Shown: positions 9,401 to 18,395, counted from the stretch's first letter. The stretch is DNA of 64,000 nt from Veillonella rogosae JCM 15642 (GCF_002959775.1 NZ_PPCX01000012.1:113170-177169), one strand, 5' to 3'. The notes: generated by a model not told the origin, from the sequence alone. Made by a program: numbers and translations.

Positions 9401-10450
9401 TTAGTCAAAGTCAGTCAAATCAACGCCCGCCTTTTTAAGCTCTTCTAATGCAGATTCTACGTCCATTTGTGGCTTTTTATAGTTCACTTCTTCGTTTACA
9501 CAAGTCTTTAACGGTTTCTTCTGAACACCAGCAATAATATTGTCCGCAGTCAAAATAGACATATCATAACGAGTTCTATCTGTGTAAGAACCAATATGTG
9601 GTACAATAAGGCAGTTTTCTACCTCTAATAATGGATGATCAGCAGGTAGAGGTTCTGGATCCGTAACATCTAGCGCGGCATAATCGATTTCCCCTGTTTT
9701 AAGTGCATTAATAAGCGCATCCGTATCTACGATAGGACCACGACCAACGTTAACAAATAGTGCAGTATTCTTCATTTTTTTGAAGAACGCATCATCGCAC
9801 ATGTGATAAGTTTCGTCTGTTAATGGAGCCATCACACATACTACATCACTAGTAGCTAATAAGTCATCCAGCTCCATATACGTAATTTTATGAATCTTGT
9901 CATCTATACGTTGATTACGGTTATGATATACAACGGTCATACCAAAGGCACGAGCACGACGAGAAATAGATACACCGATAGCGCCCATACCAATAATACC
10001 AAGGGTACGACGACTCAAATCAAACCCTTTAATGTTAGATGGTCTTTGCGCCCAACGTCCATCTTTTACGAAATTAGCATTTTCCAGAATACGACGACTA
10101 GCTGTGGCAATCAAGGTAAAAGCAAGCTCTGCTACGGTTTCATTTAAAACACCTGGCGTATTGCCATAAGGAATGCCTGCAGCTGTTAATTCATCAATAT
10201 TTACATTGTCATAACCAACAGCGGCCTGAGCAATAACCTTTAAATTAGGTGCATTTTTTACAAGATCACCATCTACATCTAAAGGACGAACACACCACAA
10301 ACCATCTGCGTCAACGAGCCATTCCTTTAATGTCTCCCGAGGCATTACTGTCTTTTCAGTCCATTGGCGCACTTCTACATGCTCTTTTAAATATGCAATC
10401 GCATCCTTGCGAACGAGACCATTTACTACTACTAGAGGTTTTTGTTCCAT
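9401..10450 (-). CDS. D-2-hydroxyacid dehydrogenase (NAD-dependent)
   Basis: 349 residues from the ATG at 10450, which has GGGAGGG six bases upstream; an ATG five codons earlier overlaps that site. The Rossmann motif GIIGMGAIG is present, together with the catalytic Arg (NVGRGPIVD), Glu (DPEPLP) and His (PHIGSYT). It belongs to the family of D-3-phosphoglycerate, hydroxypyruvate/glyoxylate and 2-ketogluconate reductases; no ACT domain is present, so it is not the feedback-regulated SerA. It probably reduces glyoxylate, hydroxypyruvate or another 2-keto acid. It lies upstream of glnS. Confidence 0.87.
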   Translation of the reverse strand: MEQKPLVVVNGLVRKDAIAYLKEHVEVRQWTEKTVMPRETLKEWLVDADGLWCVRPLDVDGDLVKNAPNLKVIAQAAVGYDNVNIDELTAAGIPYGNTPGVLNETVAELAFTLIATASRRILENANFVKDGRWAQRPSNIKGFDLSRRTLGIIGMGAIGVSISRRARAFGMTVVYHNRNQRIDDKIHKITYMELDDLLATSDVVCVMAPLTDETYHMCDDAFFKKMKNTALFVNVGRGPIVDTDALINALKTGEIDYAALDVTDPEPLPADHPLLEVENCLIVPHIGSYTDRTRYDMSILTADNIIAGVQKKPLKTCVNEEVNYKKPQMDVESALEELKKAGVDLTDFD

Positions 10451-10521
10451 ATGCATCCCTCCCATAAGAATTCTATTATTATACTTATATTTTATACTAG
10501 AAAGCTAAATTAATACAACAA

Positions 10522-10551
10522 AAAGGAGTAAGGCCTAAGCCTTACTCCTTT
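10522..10551 (-). terminator. Terminator after mscL
   Basis: Perfect 13-bp stem AAAGGAGTAAGGC with a 4-base loop, T-rich on the minus-strand 3' side, about 20 nt beyond the mscL stop. Confidence 0.85.
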
Positions 10552-10572
10552 AATTTAGCATTTTAGTTTAAA

Positions 10573-11040
10573 TTAGTTCAAATCTGCTGTACAGTTAGGA
10601 CATTTAACTGCATCAACATGGATTTCTGTTTTACAGAATTGACATTCTTTAGTAGCTGGTGCTTCAGCAGCTTCTTCTTCTTTCGCGTTTTTCATCATTT
10701 TAGCCAATGCGCGAACCATCAAGAATACAACGAACGCCAAGATCAAGAATTGAATCAAGTCAGTGATGAATGTACCGTATGGCAATACAGAACCAGCTGC
10801 ACGAGCTGTAGCGATATCAGCACCAGCCATGAATGCATCTTTAGAACCTGCGCTCAATGGCAAGTACAAGTTGCTGAAATCAATACCACCTGTGAACAAG
10901 CTAATAAGAGGCATGAACAAGTTGCTTACAACAGAGTTTACCAACGCTGTGAAAGCAGCACCAATAATCATACCAATAGCTAGGTCCATCATGTTACCTT
11001 TGAAGGCAAAAGCTTTAAAATCGTTCAAAAATTCTTTCAT
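10573..11040 (-). CDS. mscL: Large-conductance mechanosensitive channel with C-terminal zinc ribbon
   Basis: 155 residues. The N-terminus (MKEFLNDFKAFAFKGNMMDLAIGMIIGAAF, shortened here) gives the amphipathic helix and TM1 of MscL, and TM2 lies around residues 85-108. The channel opens under hypo-osmotic shock to release solutes. After the usual charged cytoplasmic bundle the protein continues with two CxxC pairs (Cys133/136 and Cys147/150; CQFC and CPNC), a zinc-ribbon tail absent from the E. coli protein but found in several Gram-positive-lineage MscLs. It is a single gene with its own terminator. Confidence 0.95.
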   Translation of the reverse strand: MKEFLNDFKAFAFKGNMMDLAIGMIIGAAFTALVNSVVSNLFMPLISLFTGGIDFSNLYLPLSAGSKDAFMAGADIATARAAGSVLPYGTFITDLIQFLILAFVVFLMVRALAKMMKNAKEEEAAEAPATKECQFCKTEIHVDAVKCPNCTADLN

Positions 11041-11262
11041 TTCACTACTCCTAGATACACTTAATTGAGAATGCGTTAATAACTGTACTAATCATAAAGG
11101 AAAGATGAAGAGATGTCAAGAATTTTCGATTTAGTTTTTCGAATTTATTTAATATAGTTTTTCATGACTCTATCTATTATTGTAATAAACCAGCAATCAT
11201 GCGTACTTTTCGCACCATATTATTATATACTTCTCCCAAAATTTTATTTGAAATACGTAAAA

Positions 11263-11297
11263 AATAGAGTCTAATCCTACATCGGTTAAACTCTATT
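11263..11297 (-). terminator. Probable terminator after the OLD nuclease gene
   Basis: Arms AATAGAGT and ACTCTATT with a 19-base loop, then a T run on the minus strand. It is weaker than the other terminators in the window. The rest of 11041-11262 is AT-rich and shows no gene. Confidence 0.6.
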
Positions 11298-11340
11298 AAT
11301 TAGAAAAAATAATTTATAGTCCTATATATTATATATACTA

Positions 11341-13011
11341 TTATATGTTTATACCTAAGGAAAGAGCTTTAGCCCGTTCTATAACTGCAACAAATGCCGG
11401 CGGTATCATTTCGGACTCTAAGAATTGACTGATACGACGCCCTACAATAACACCTTTGTTAGCGTAGAACCAAGAGAAATAATAAATATGTAAATCATCT
11501 AATTTGCGATCTAAAATATTTGGTAAGCATCGTTGTACAATTTGGTTTTTCGTAATTCCTAGCTTAGCATAACCTCGTCGGGCCATATCCTTTGTCACCA
11601 TTGGCCTTGCATCATCAATTATATCCTTGATAATTGCATCCATAATGGAACGTTTACGCAAGGATAATAGATGCGTAACAAAGTCCATTTCAAAACATAT
11701 TTCATCTGTATAGAATATATTGCTATGGGCTTTAGCGTATTTCCCTTCTACATCTCGATCATAGAGAGCGACAGTAGGGATGGCAAATCGATTAAACAGT
11801 TTTTGTAGTTTACTAATAGAGGACTCACCACGTGCATTGATAAGACATATGCCAAAGTAATCAAAATCTACACCTAATTTTTTCCCAAAGCCAGCAAAAC
11901 TGCCATACTCTGTTTCACCCTCTACAAGAATGATACACCGTGCATAAAGTGCCTCTTTAGCCTCAGGGAAGTGCATGATCAAGTGCTTTTCTACTTCCTT
12001 AGGGAAATTAAAGGTCACTCCACAAGCAGCACAAACCATATGGTTCTCATCACGGTACAGACGAATGATATGACGATAGTCGTCAACTAGCGCATCCGTA
12101 CTATGGGTAACAACAAAGAGTTGGCCTAAAAGACCATTAATGTTAAATACATCTCTTAGCAACGCCAAAAATTCTTCGTTTTCATTCGTTGCAATTTGGC
12201 GATAATAATTTAGCACGGCTCGTTGTAAGTACGGACTTAAGTGTAACTCTGGCTCATCGACACTAATAAAAATAGGTAAATACTTACGCCCCTTTTCATC
12301 ACATACAAGAAGGGACTCTAAATTCGTGGTAGCGCTATTAATCTTCATATAGATTTGAGCCAAAATCTTAAGGGCCACGGTCATAATTAAACGCACATTA
12401 TCAGAAGAGTATTTCCGTTCCATTGCAGACGAAGTGGACAACACCTCTATGAGGTGTTGAATATTGAGCATACAATAGGGATCTAAATCCTTACGCAAAC
12501 TGACGATTTCACGTTGTACATCATCGGTTACCATTTCCAATCTAGATACATAGTCCTCTAATAGCTTTCCTAACTCTACATAAACTGATGATGGAATAGT
12601 AAACAACTCTTGTTCAGAAGTATCTCGATGACACATATATAAAGCATGCCGAATCATAGATAGCGCCATAGGTTCAACACCTTTATCAGTCACGCTATAT
12701 AGGCGCGGATATACCTCTTGTACCACTTGCTCTAATCGCAGTCGATAAGTTGGCCCCTCATTAGGGGTGAACATACTTTTATTATTTAATTCACCAAGTG
12801 ATAGTTCAAAATCTATGCGAATCGGTTTATGTACATCCGTAAAATCATGCTCATTAAAACCGTGACATTCCATTACAATTTCTAAGAGATCTAAAAAGTT
12901 AGACTTACCTACTGCATTTTCACCAACGAAATAATTAATATCATTGTGAAAGCTTAAGGTCACATCAGCCAAGTTACGGTAGTTTTCAATATGCATCCAT
13001 TTTATATACAT
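11341..13011 (-). CDS. OLD-family ATP-dependent nuclease (AAA ATPase + Toprim) with embedded C2H2 zinc finger
   Basis: 556 residues from the ATG at 13011, which follows GGAGG by four bases. Domain order is: an SMC/ABC-like ATPase half with Walker A GENAVGKS (about 31-38), Walker B ISVDEPELHLSP (about 249-260) and a VVTHST switch histidine (about 300); then a Toprim nuclease with ILVEGETE (about 361) and a metal-binding YDRD (about 417). OLD proteins are DNA nucleases often tied to phage defence. Between the halves sits Cys327-x2-Cys330-x12-His343-x3-His347 with Phe and Val at the canonical hydrophobic positions, an exact classical zinc-finger spacing. No GajB/UvrD-like helicase gene is adjacent, so this is a stand-alone (class 1 type) member. 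Confidence 0.88.
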   Translation of the reverse strand: MYIKWMHIENYRNLADVTLSFHNDINYFVGENAVGKSNFLDLLEIVMECHGFNEHDFTDVHKPIRIDFELSLGELNNKSMFTPNEGPTYRLRLEQVVQEVYPRLYSVTDKGVEPMALSMIRHALYMCHRDTSEQELFTIPSSVYVELGKLLEDYVSRLEMVTDDVQREIVSLRKDLDPYCMLNIQHLIEVLSTSSAMERKYSSDNVRLIMTVALKILAQIYMKINSATTNLESLLVCDEKGRKYLPIFISVDEPELHLSPYLQRAVLNYYRQIATNENEEFLALLRDVFNINGLLGQLFVVTHSTDALVDDYRHIIRLYRDENHMVCAACGVTFNFPKEVEKHLIMHFPEAKEALYARCIILVEGETEYGSFAGFGKKLGVDFDYFGICLINARGESSISKLQKLFNRFAIPTVALYDRDVEGKYAKAHSNIFYTDEICFEMDFVTHLLSLRKRSIMDAIIKDIIDDARPMVTKDMARRGYAKLGITKNQIVQRCLPNILDRKLDDLHIYYFSWFYANKGVIVGRRISQFLESEMIPPAFVAVIERAKALSLGINI

Positions 13012-13114
13012 AGCCCCTCCTTCTGCAGCTACTTTCAAAACGAAAGAGCCCTAGTATATTTTAATAACACCCCGATAAAACATTAGCACAAATCATTTTT
13101 CGCATCCATATATT

Positions 13115-13146
13115 AAAAGGTGCCAATCACGAATGTGATCAGCACC
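13115..13146 (-). terminator. Terminator after the EamA transporter gene
   Basis: Interrupted stem GGTGC..ATCAC with matching arm and T-rich tail on the minus strand, 40 nt after the stop codon. Confidence 0.75.
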
Positions 13147-13186
13147 CCACTGTCATACAACGTTTGATATTGTATATATTCGACAT

Positions 13187-14074
13187 TTATTTAATTTTAT
13201 CCTCTATAACCTTGCCTTCACGCAAAGGACCACTTTGCTCTTTAAGGCGTGCTAGCATAACAGAGGACACAAACATGGCAATACCAGCCCCAACGGTTTC
13301 GATGGATAAGCTTTCACCAAAGAACAAGAATCCATAGAAGGAACTAATAAATACGCCAACGTATTGCAAGAATTGAGCCACTACGGCATTTGTGGTAACA
13401 AAGGCACCGGTCAAGAAGAACTGAGCCACCACGCTAATACTACCGATGGCCAAAATGATTAGCCAGTCCGTACCTTGTGGCATAACCAATGTATCAGTTG
13501 TCACTAGACCTGCAATCATACCAGTAATCATGAAATAAGCCATAATTTCAAAATTACTATGTTGACCACGTTTAGAGATCAATCGGATTGTCGTATAGGC
13601 CCCTGCAGACAAGGCAGCACCTAAAATTGCCACCAAAGCATACCAAGTAAAACCAGTAAAGCTAAATGGATTTACCATTACCATTACGGCTACAAAGATT
13701 AAAAGAAGCCATTTACCTGCTCCTTTAGGCACACGTTCCTTAAGGAATACAGAACTAAATATAAGTACAAATATGCCAGATGTTTGAAATAGAATCGTTG
13801 CATCGGACAACTTTAAATGCACCAATGCAATAAAGTTACATACCATACCAAAGCCACCGTAAAGGCCGCGCATAATAAGATATCCTCTATCCTCTTTAGA
13901 GAACCGAATGCCTTGCGTATACATAACGATGAGAACTGCTATGGTCCCAAATAAACCGCGGAAGAAGGCAATTTCCCCAGACGGAATATTAGAGCCTAGC
14001 ATTTTTACAAACAAGTTCATCGTACTCAACAATAGAGCCGACAACAGTGCATACATTAGGCCTTTTTTAGCCAT
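13187..14074 (-). CDS. EamA/DMT-family transporter
   Basis: 295 residues with about ten hydrophobic segments arranged as two repeats, each ending in the EamA pattern (IFVLIFSSVFLKERVPKG; YVGVFISSFYGFLFFGESLS). Members of the drug/metabolite transporter superfamily mostly export amino acids, nucleosides or other metabolites from the cytoplasm. The position just downstream of thrC, in the same direction with a terminator between, might hint at threonine/homoserine export, but that is speculative; the substrate cannot be read from the sequence. Confidence 0.88.
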   Translation of the reverse strand: MAKKGLMYALLSALLLSTMNLFVKMLGSNIPSGEIAFFRGLFGTIAVLIVMYTQGIRFSKEDRGYLIMRGLYGGFGMVCNFIALVHLKLSDATILFQTSGIFVLIFSSVFLKERVPKGAGKWLLLIFVAVMVMVNPFSFTGFTWYALVAILGAALSAGAYTTIRLISKRGQHSNFEIMAYFMITGMIAGLVTTDTLVMPQGTDWLIILAIGSISVVAQFFLTGAFVTTNAVVAQFLQYVGVFISSFYGFLFFGESLSIETVGAGIAMFVSSVMLARLKEQSGPLREGKVIEDKIK

Positions 14075-14119
14075 ACTACCTCCCTATATACTAAATCATA
14101 CTATCCCTTAACAAAATAT

Positions 14120-14147
14120 ATGCCGCCCTTCTAATGAAAGGCGGCAT
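14120..14147 (-). terminator. Terminator after thrC
   Basis: Stem ATGCCGCC/GGCGGCAT with a 13-base loop. It overlaps nothing and ends five bases before the thrC stop codon region. Confidence 0.75.
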
Positions 14148-14151
14148 TGTA

Positions 14152-15651
14152 TTATTTAGAGAATGTATTTACAAAATCCAAGATTTCTTGCTTCATATTC
14201 TCTTTATCGATTGCTTTTGTAAAGCGCAATGGTTTAGATTGTAATGCTTCTAATTGTTTAGGGAACGCCACACCCGTTACAGCAGAGATATTATCTAAGC
14301 TTTCATAAGGAGTCTCGCCCACCTTAATGTCCAACGCCTCACAGATTGGTGTAGGGAATTTGAACGGATGTGCAGTAGATGCAATTACAGTATGACGAGC
14401 ACCATCTTCAGGATGTTTTTCTAATTCCTTCATGTACGCACCCATAGCAACCGCCGTATGAGGGTCCATTACATAACCATAGGAATTGTATACTTGTTGA
14501 ATGATCGCTTTTGTTTCTTCATCACTAACGTAAGCACCAGCAAAATTAGCTTTAACGCGTTTGAACTCTTCTTCGTTAACAGTCAATTTACCAGTAGACT
14601 TAAGATCTTTCATCCAACCTGCTGTACGTTCACTGTCTTCACCAGAAATATAGTACAAGAAGCGTTCAAAGTTAGAGGATTCAAGAATATCCATGGACGG
14701 AGAAATCGTCGTATAGAACGGACGATTCATATCGTATGTACCATTTTCAAAGAAATCAGTAAGTACATTATTTTGATTAGATGCACAAACCAATTTGCCA
14801 ATAGGAATACCCATTTTCTTAGCATAGTAAGCAGCCAAAATATTGCCGAAGTTACCTGTTGGAACAACTACGTTAAAAGCTTCGTCTTCATGGATAGCAC
14901 CTTGTGCTACGAGCTCAGCATAAGCATTTACATAGTACACTACTTGCGGTGCCAAGCGGCCGATGTTAATGGAGTTCGCACTAGAGAACATAACGCCTTT
15001 TGCAGCAACCTCTTCGGCTGTAGCTTTATCTACAAATAAACGTTTCAAGAATTGTTGAGCATCGTCGAAATTGCCGTGAATAGCAGTTACATTAACGTTC
15101 TCCCCTTCTTGCTTTTGCATTTGCTCAGCTTGCATTGGGCTTACGCCATCTGTTGGGTAGAATACTTGGATATGTGTACCAGGCACATCTTTAAATCCTT
15201 CAAGAGCTGCTTTACCAGTATCACCAGATGTAGCAGTTAAGATAAGAACCTCTTTTTTCTCACCTTCTGCTTCTTTAGCAGCTACTAAAAGGTAAGGGAA
15301 TAAAGATAATGCCATATCCTTGAAAGCTTGTGTACGGCCATGGAATAATTCCAAGACAGATACTTTTTCTAAGATAGAATGTAATGGTGCAATATCGCGT
15401 GTGCTAAAGTTAGCATCAGAATAGGCAGAGTTGATCATTTCATTTAAATGAGCCACAGAGAAGCATGGGAACAACTTAGCTAATACAACAGCTGCTACCT
15501 CTTGATAGTTTTTATCTTTCACATCATTGTAAGTTAAGCAGTTCGTAGGGAATAAAGATGGTACGTATAGACCACCATCCTCTGCTAAGCCGTGCAACAA
15601 TGCATATGTTTCATTTACCGCAACGGTACCGCGGGTGCTAGTATAATTCAT
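14152..15651 (-). CDS. thrC: Threonine synthase
   Basis: 499 residues, the long bacterial ThrC type. It converts O-phosphohomoserine to threonine with PLP. Seen: the N-terminal NYTSTRG and GLAEDGGLYVP motifs, the PLP lysine in HGRTQAFKDMALS, the phosphate-binding ATSGDTGKAA motif and HPFKFP near the C-terminus. The start at 15651 is preferred because GAGGT lies five bases upstream, while an ATG four codons earlier overlaps that site. It is a single gene; no thrB or hom is adjacent and no attenuator is seen. Confidence 0.96.
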   Translation of the reverse strand: MNYTSTRGTVAVNETYALLHGLAEDGGLYVPSLFPTNCLTYNDVKDKNYQEVAAVVLAKLFPCFSVAHLNEMINSAYSDANFSTRDIAPLHSILEKVSVLELFHGRTQAFKDMALSLFPYLLVAAKEAEGEKKEVLILTATSGDTGKAALEGFKDVPGTHIQVFYPTDGVSPMQAEQMQKQEGENVNVTAIHGNFDDAQQFLKRLFVDKATAEEVAAKGVMFSSANSINIGRLAPQVVYYVNAYAELVAQGAIHEDEAFNVVVPTGNFGNILAAYYAKKMGIPIGKLVCASNQNNVLTDFFENGTYDMNRPFYTTISPSMDILESSNFERFLYYISGEDSERTAGWMKDLKSTGKLTVNEEEFKRVKANFAGAYVSDEETKAIIQQVYNSYGYVMDPHTAVAMGAYMKELEKHPEDGARHTVIASTAHPFKFPTPICEALDIKVGETPYESLDNISAVTGVAFPKQLEALQSKPLRFTKAIDKENMKQEILDFVNTFSK

Positions 15652-15712
15652 AGAATACCTCATTTATAACTACAATGTATTTTTCGAGTCTAATAGAACT
15701 ATTATAGCATAA

Positions 15713-15734
15713 AAGCGCCCTAAAAGGGGCGCTT
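15713..15734 (-). terminator. Terminator downstream of the DyP peroxidase
   Basis: GC-rich stem AAGCGCCC/GGGGCGCTT with T-rich flank on the minus strand. It lies about 110 nt past the peroxidase stop and shortly ahead of thrC. Confidence 0.75.
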
Positions 15735-15847
15735 CTATAGAATAATATATTATTTTTATTATATAAAGATGTAACTAAGGTAATTAACCTGTTATTTGAC
15801 CTATTATAGGAATATTGAAGTTGGCAACACCTATAAGTTCAAATCGA

Positions 15848-16789
15848 TTATAGTTCACCTTCTGCTATCGCATCTAATGTATCAAGGGATGGGATGAAGA
15901 ATAACATGCCTGTAATCGGTTTAGAATAGTCGAGCAACTTATCGTTTTGCGTAAACATATTGGTAAGCATTGTTTTAGTTACATCCCAATAACGAGCATA
16001 GCCGATAAAGTATGTGCCACGCACACCTTGACCTGGTTGTGCAAACGGCACATTCATACGAACGATTTTATGCTCTTCATCATCGCGATTATCTTGAGCA
16101 ACAACTGTATGAGCTGCTGGATCTTTTTTATCATCATCTAATTCAATATCGCTAAACTTATGACGACCGATAAAGCTTTCTTGCATTTCTGTAGGAAGTG
16201 CACGCCACGCATCTAAATCATGAGTATATTTTTGAGCAAATGCATAGGAGCCATTTGTGAATTCAGGATCTTCATCACCAATAACACCCCACTCTACAGC
16301 TTCTTGACCAACAGGGTTTTCAGTACCATCTACGAAATCAATGATGGCGCGACCTTGTTCATAATGGAAGCCATGAGTTTCATCTACTACAGATGTAATA
16401 GGACGTAAGAACCCCATAATTTGGTCTACAACAGTATACGTTACAGACTCATCATTAGAACGTACATGGAGGAATAAATCAGCTGGTACAGCAGGTACGT
16501 CTTGTTTATCCCCTTTAATGCCAGTAAAATCTTCTAATTCTTTTGGCACTGGAGCATTAGGGAATAAATAATCCCATGCTTTACGGCTAAAACCAAAAGC
16601 AATAGCTAAACCAGAATTATTAGCACGAATGCTTACAGAACGTTTAATTGCTTGGATTCTATCTGCCATATCTTGAATCACTTCAAGCTCTGCATCATGA
16701 TCCTCGCGGTTTAATAACAACGTTGTGAAGTTGACACTTTGGCCAGCATCTTTATACACATCTTGTGTTCTAGAAATATCTACTGCCAT
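15848..16789 (-). CDS. DyP-type heme peroxidase
   Basis: 313 residues. Characteristic motifs are FVDGTENP (the GxxDG catalytic Asp region, about residue 150), FIGRHKFSDIEL, AAHTVVAQ carrying the probable proximal heme His, and IVRMNVPF / GTYFIGYARYW near the end. No Tat signal is present, so it is cytoplasmic, and it may detoxify peroxide during air exposure of this anaerobe. The start is preceded by GGAGG. A palindrome like that before the flavodoxin operon lies right in front of the ribosome binding site, suggesting Fur- or PerR-type control. Confidence 0.93.
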   Translation of the reverse strand: MAVDISRTQDVYKDAGQSVNFTTLLLNREDHDAELEVIQDMADRIQAIKRSVSIRANNSGLAIAFGFSRKAWDYLFPNAPVPKELEDFTGIKGDKQDVPAVPADLFLHVRSNDESVTYTVVDQIMGFLRPITSVVDETHGFHYEQGRAIIDFVDGTENPVGQEAVEWGVIGDEDPEFTNGSYAFAQKYTHDLDAWRALPTEMQESFIGRHKFSDIELDDDKKDPAAHTVVAQDNRDDEEHKIVRMNVPFAQPGQGVRGTYFIGYARYWDVTKTMLTNMFTQNDKLLDYSKPITGMLFFIPSLDTLDAIAEGEL

Positions 16790-16799
16790 TGAATACCTC

Positions 16800-16821
16800 C
16801 TAATGAGAAAAATTCTTATAT
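16800..16821 (-). promoter_or_regulatory. Fur/PerR-like operator upstream of the DyP gene
   Basis: The core TGAGAAA-A-ATTCTTA is an imperfect palindrome abutting the ribosome binding site. It shares 19 of 22 bases with the element before DUF3793-flavodoxin (6695-6716). Confidence 0.45.
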
Positions 16822-16942
16822 ACTATATTTCTATAATAAGCCAATATATACATGTCGTCTAGTATGTATAATATTTGTGTTATTAGACTAAGATAAAAAC
16901 CATATTCGTTTCAAAACATGATTGTATTCGATAAAACAAAAA

Positions 16943-16967
16943 AGAACTCACAATATCTGTGAGTTCT
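16943..16967 (-). terminator. Terminator after tRNA-Lys
   Basis: Stem AGAACTCACA/TGTGAGTTCT with a five-base loop and a T run on the minus strand, eight bases past the tRNA 3' end. Confidence 0.85.
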
Positions 16968-16975
16968 CTTTTCTT

Positions 16976-17051
16976 TGGTGGACCACCAGGGGTTCGAACC
17001 CTGGACACCCTGATTAAGAGTCAGGTGCTCTGCCAGCTGAGCTAGTGGTCC
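16976..17051 (-). tRNA. tRNA-Lys (anticodon CTT)
   Basis: A complete cloverleaf reads on the minus strand: acceptor GGACCAC/GTGGTCC, D-arm GCTCAGCTGGCAGAGC, anticodon stem CCTGA with loop CTCTTAA (anticodon CTT) and T-arm CAGGGTTCGAACCCCTG. Discriminator A is followed by an encoded CCA. It decodes AAG. Confidence 0.96.
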
Positions 17052-17125
17052 ATGACACGACTAATTATATGCCTCTTTTATAGGAATGTAAAGAATATTT
17101 ATTACATTCCTATAAAACATGTGCA

Positions 17126-17428
17126 TTAATATTGTAACACCCAATCTTTCATGGTATTACAAGCCTCTGTAGGGAGTAAATCACTCGTTCCTACGCAGTC
17201 TTCACCACTATATAGTTGAAGTACACTATGAGTACGACTTACCTCTTTAACAACGACATGTGTTAGAGTATCCTTAGGTACACTAAATTGCAAACCGTAA
17301 CGGCCAAAATAGGTAAATACAGCTTTTACAGTATCGTACTCTATATGGACTTGAAGGAATTTACCACCAGGCCAGCATGATTCAATATTTTCTTTTGATC
17401 TTGGTTTTAGAAAATCAAAAAATCCCAT
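17126..17428 (-). CDS. Small conserved-looking protein of unknown function
   Basis: 100 residues (starts MGFFDFLKPRSKENIESCW). It is hydrophilic with no signal peptide or membrane segment and with mixed alpha/beta character. I do not recognise the family. Its start codon lies one base after the moaA stop, so it is translationally linked to moaA and may be a small accessory factor for molybdenum cofactor metabolism or a general passenger of the operon. Two Cys residues (about 69 and 82) lack a paired metal motif. Confidence 0.65.
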   Translation of the reverse strand: MGFFDFLKPRSKENIESCWPGGKFLQVHIEYDTVKAVFTYFGRYGLQFSVPKDTLTHVVVKEVSRTHSVLQLYSGEDCVGTSDLLPTEACNTMKDWVLQY

Positions 17429-17429
17429 A

Positions 17430-18395
17430 CTACCCTCCGATGCGCCACATTGGACGTTCTGGTTGATCCATTCCTATACCATCATGTCGTTCTTGTTTAC
17501 GTTGTAAAGCACGCTCAATATGCTCAGCTAACGCCTCTACTGTAGCGCCATTTCGCACAAGCGAAACTAAATCGGCCTCATCATCACGCAGTAAACATAA
17601 GCGCATCTGACCATCTGATGTGAGTCGAACCCGATTACATGTATCACAATAGCTATGAGACATTGAGAAAATAAAACCTACCGCCTTACCACTTGGTAAC
17701 GCTAAATACGTAGCAGGTCCAAAACCATATATTGAGTGAACCTCTGTAAGAGGGCCCCCACTCACACGTTCCAATTGAGCCTTCCACTCATCAAAGGTTG
17801 GACCATGGAATGCATCCCCTTGGAACGGCATATACTCGATAAAACGCCAAACAACAGGCCACTTTTCTACATACTGCAATAACGATTTAACTTCTTCATC
17901 AGACCAGTAGCGAGATAAAACGGTATTAATCTTTACAGATTTAAAGTTAGCATTAATAGCACTTCGTATGCCTTCTAGTACAGACTCAAGTTGCCCCTCT
18001 TTACCTACACAAGTAGCAAAGGCTTCACTTTCAAGCGAGTCTAAACTAATATTCACGCGGTTTAACCCGAGTTTTTTCAACCGTTGCGCTCGAGATGCCA
18101 AGAGACTACCATTAGTAGTCATCGAAATATCTTCAAACCAACCTGTATCATTAATGCGTCCTAGAAGCTCTTCAATATGAGGATATAACAATGGCTCACC
18201 ACCAGTAAGGCGCACAGCTTTTACACCAATCCGATGGAAAGCCTCTAAAATAGTCATCCATTCATCAACAGTTAATAGTTGTGTTTGACTTTGAGGCGTA
18301 ATTTCTGCAGGTCGGCAATAGGGACAACAGAAATTACACGCATCTGTCAGCGACAGACGTACATATTCAATTGTACGGCCCCATGCGTCTTTCAT
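17430..18395 (-). CDS. moaA: GTP 3',8-cyclase (molybdenum cofactor biosynthesis)
   Basis: 321 residues. This radical SAM enzyme makes the first intermediate of molybdopterin. The N-terminal 4Fe-4S motif CNFCCPYC (Cx3Cx2C) and RLTGGEPLLYP are present. The C-terminal second-cluster motif is CDTCNRVRLTSDGQMRLCLL, and the conserved Gly-Gly C-terminus (WRIGG) is intact. It lies 26 nt after the MOSC gene and one base before a 100-residue unknown. Other cofactor genes lie apart at 30-33 kb (moeA, mobAB) and 62 kb (moaC). MoaA activity implies molybdoenzymes such as xanthine dehydrogenase or formate dehydrogenase. Confidence 0.96.
   Translation of the reverse strand: MKDAWGRTIEYVRLSLTDACNFCCPYCRPAEITPQSQTQLLTVDEWMTILEAFHRIGVKAVRLTGGEPLLYPHIEELLGRINDTGWFEDISMTTNGSLLASRAQRLKKLGLNRVNISLDSLESEAFATCVGKEGQLESVLEGIRSAINANFKSVKINTVLSRYWSDEEVKSLLQYVEKWPVVWRFIEYMPFQGDAFHGPTFDEWKAQLERVSGGPLTEVHSIYGFGPATYLALPSGKAVGFIFSMSHSYCDTCNRVRLTSDGQMRLCLLRDDEADLVSLVRNGATVEALAEHIERALQRKQERHDGIGMDQPERPMWRIGG

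Noticed and set aside
11341..14074. Two-gene Gabija-like defence system with the OLD nuclease
   Set aside because: The neighbour is a DMT transporter behind a terminator, not a UvrD-like helicase, so the nuclease stands alone.
14458..15039. A 193-codon open frame on the plus strand
   Set aside because: It is antisense to the well-conserved core of thrC, has no ribosome binding site and encodes no recognisable domain; thrC is certain.
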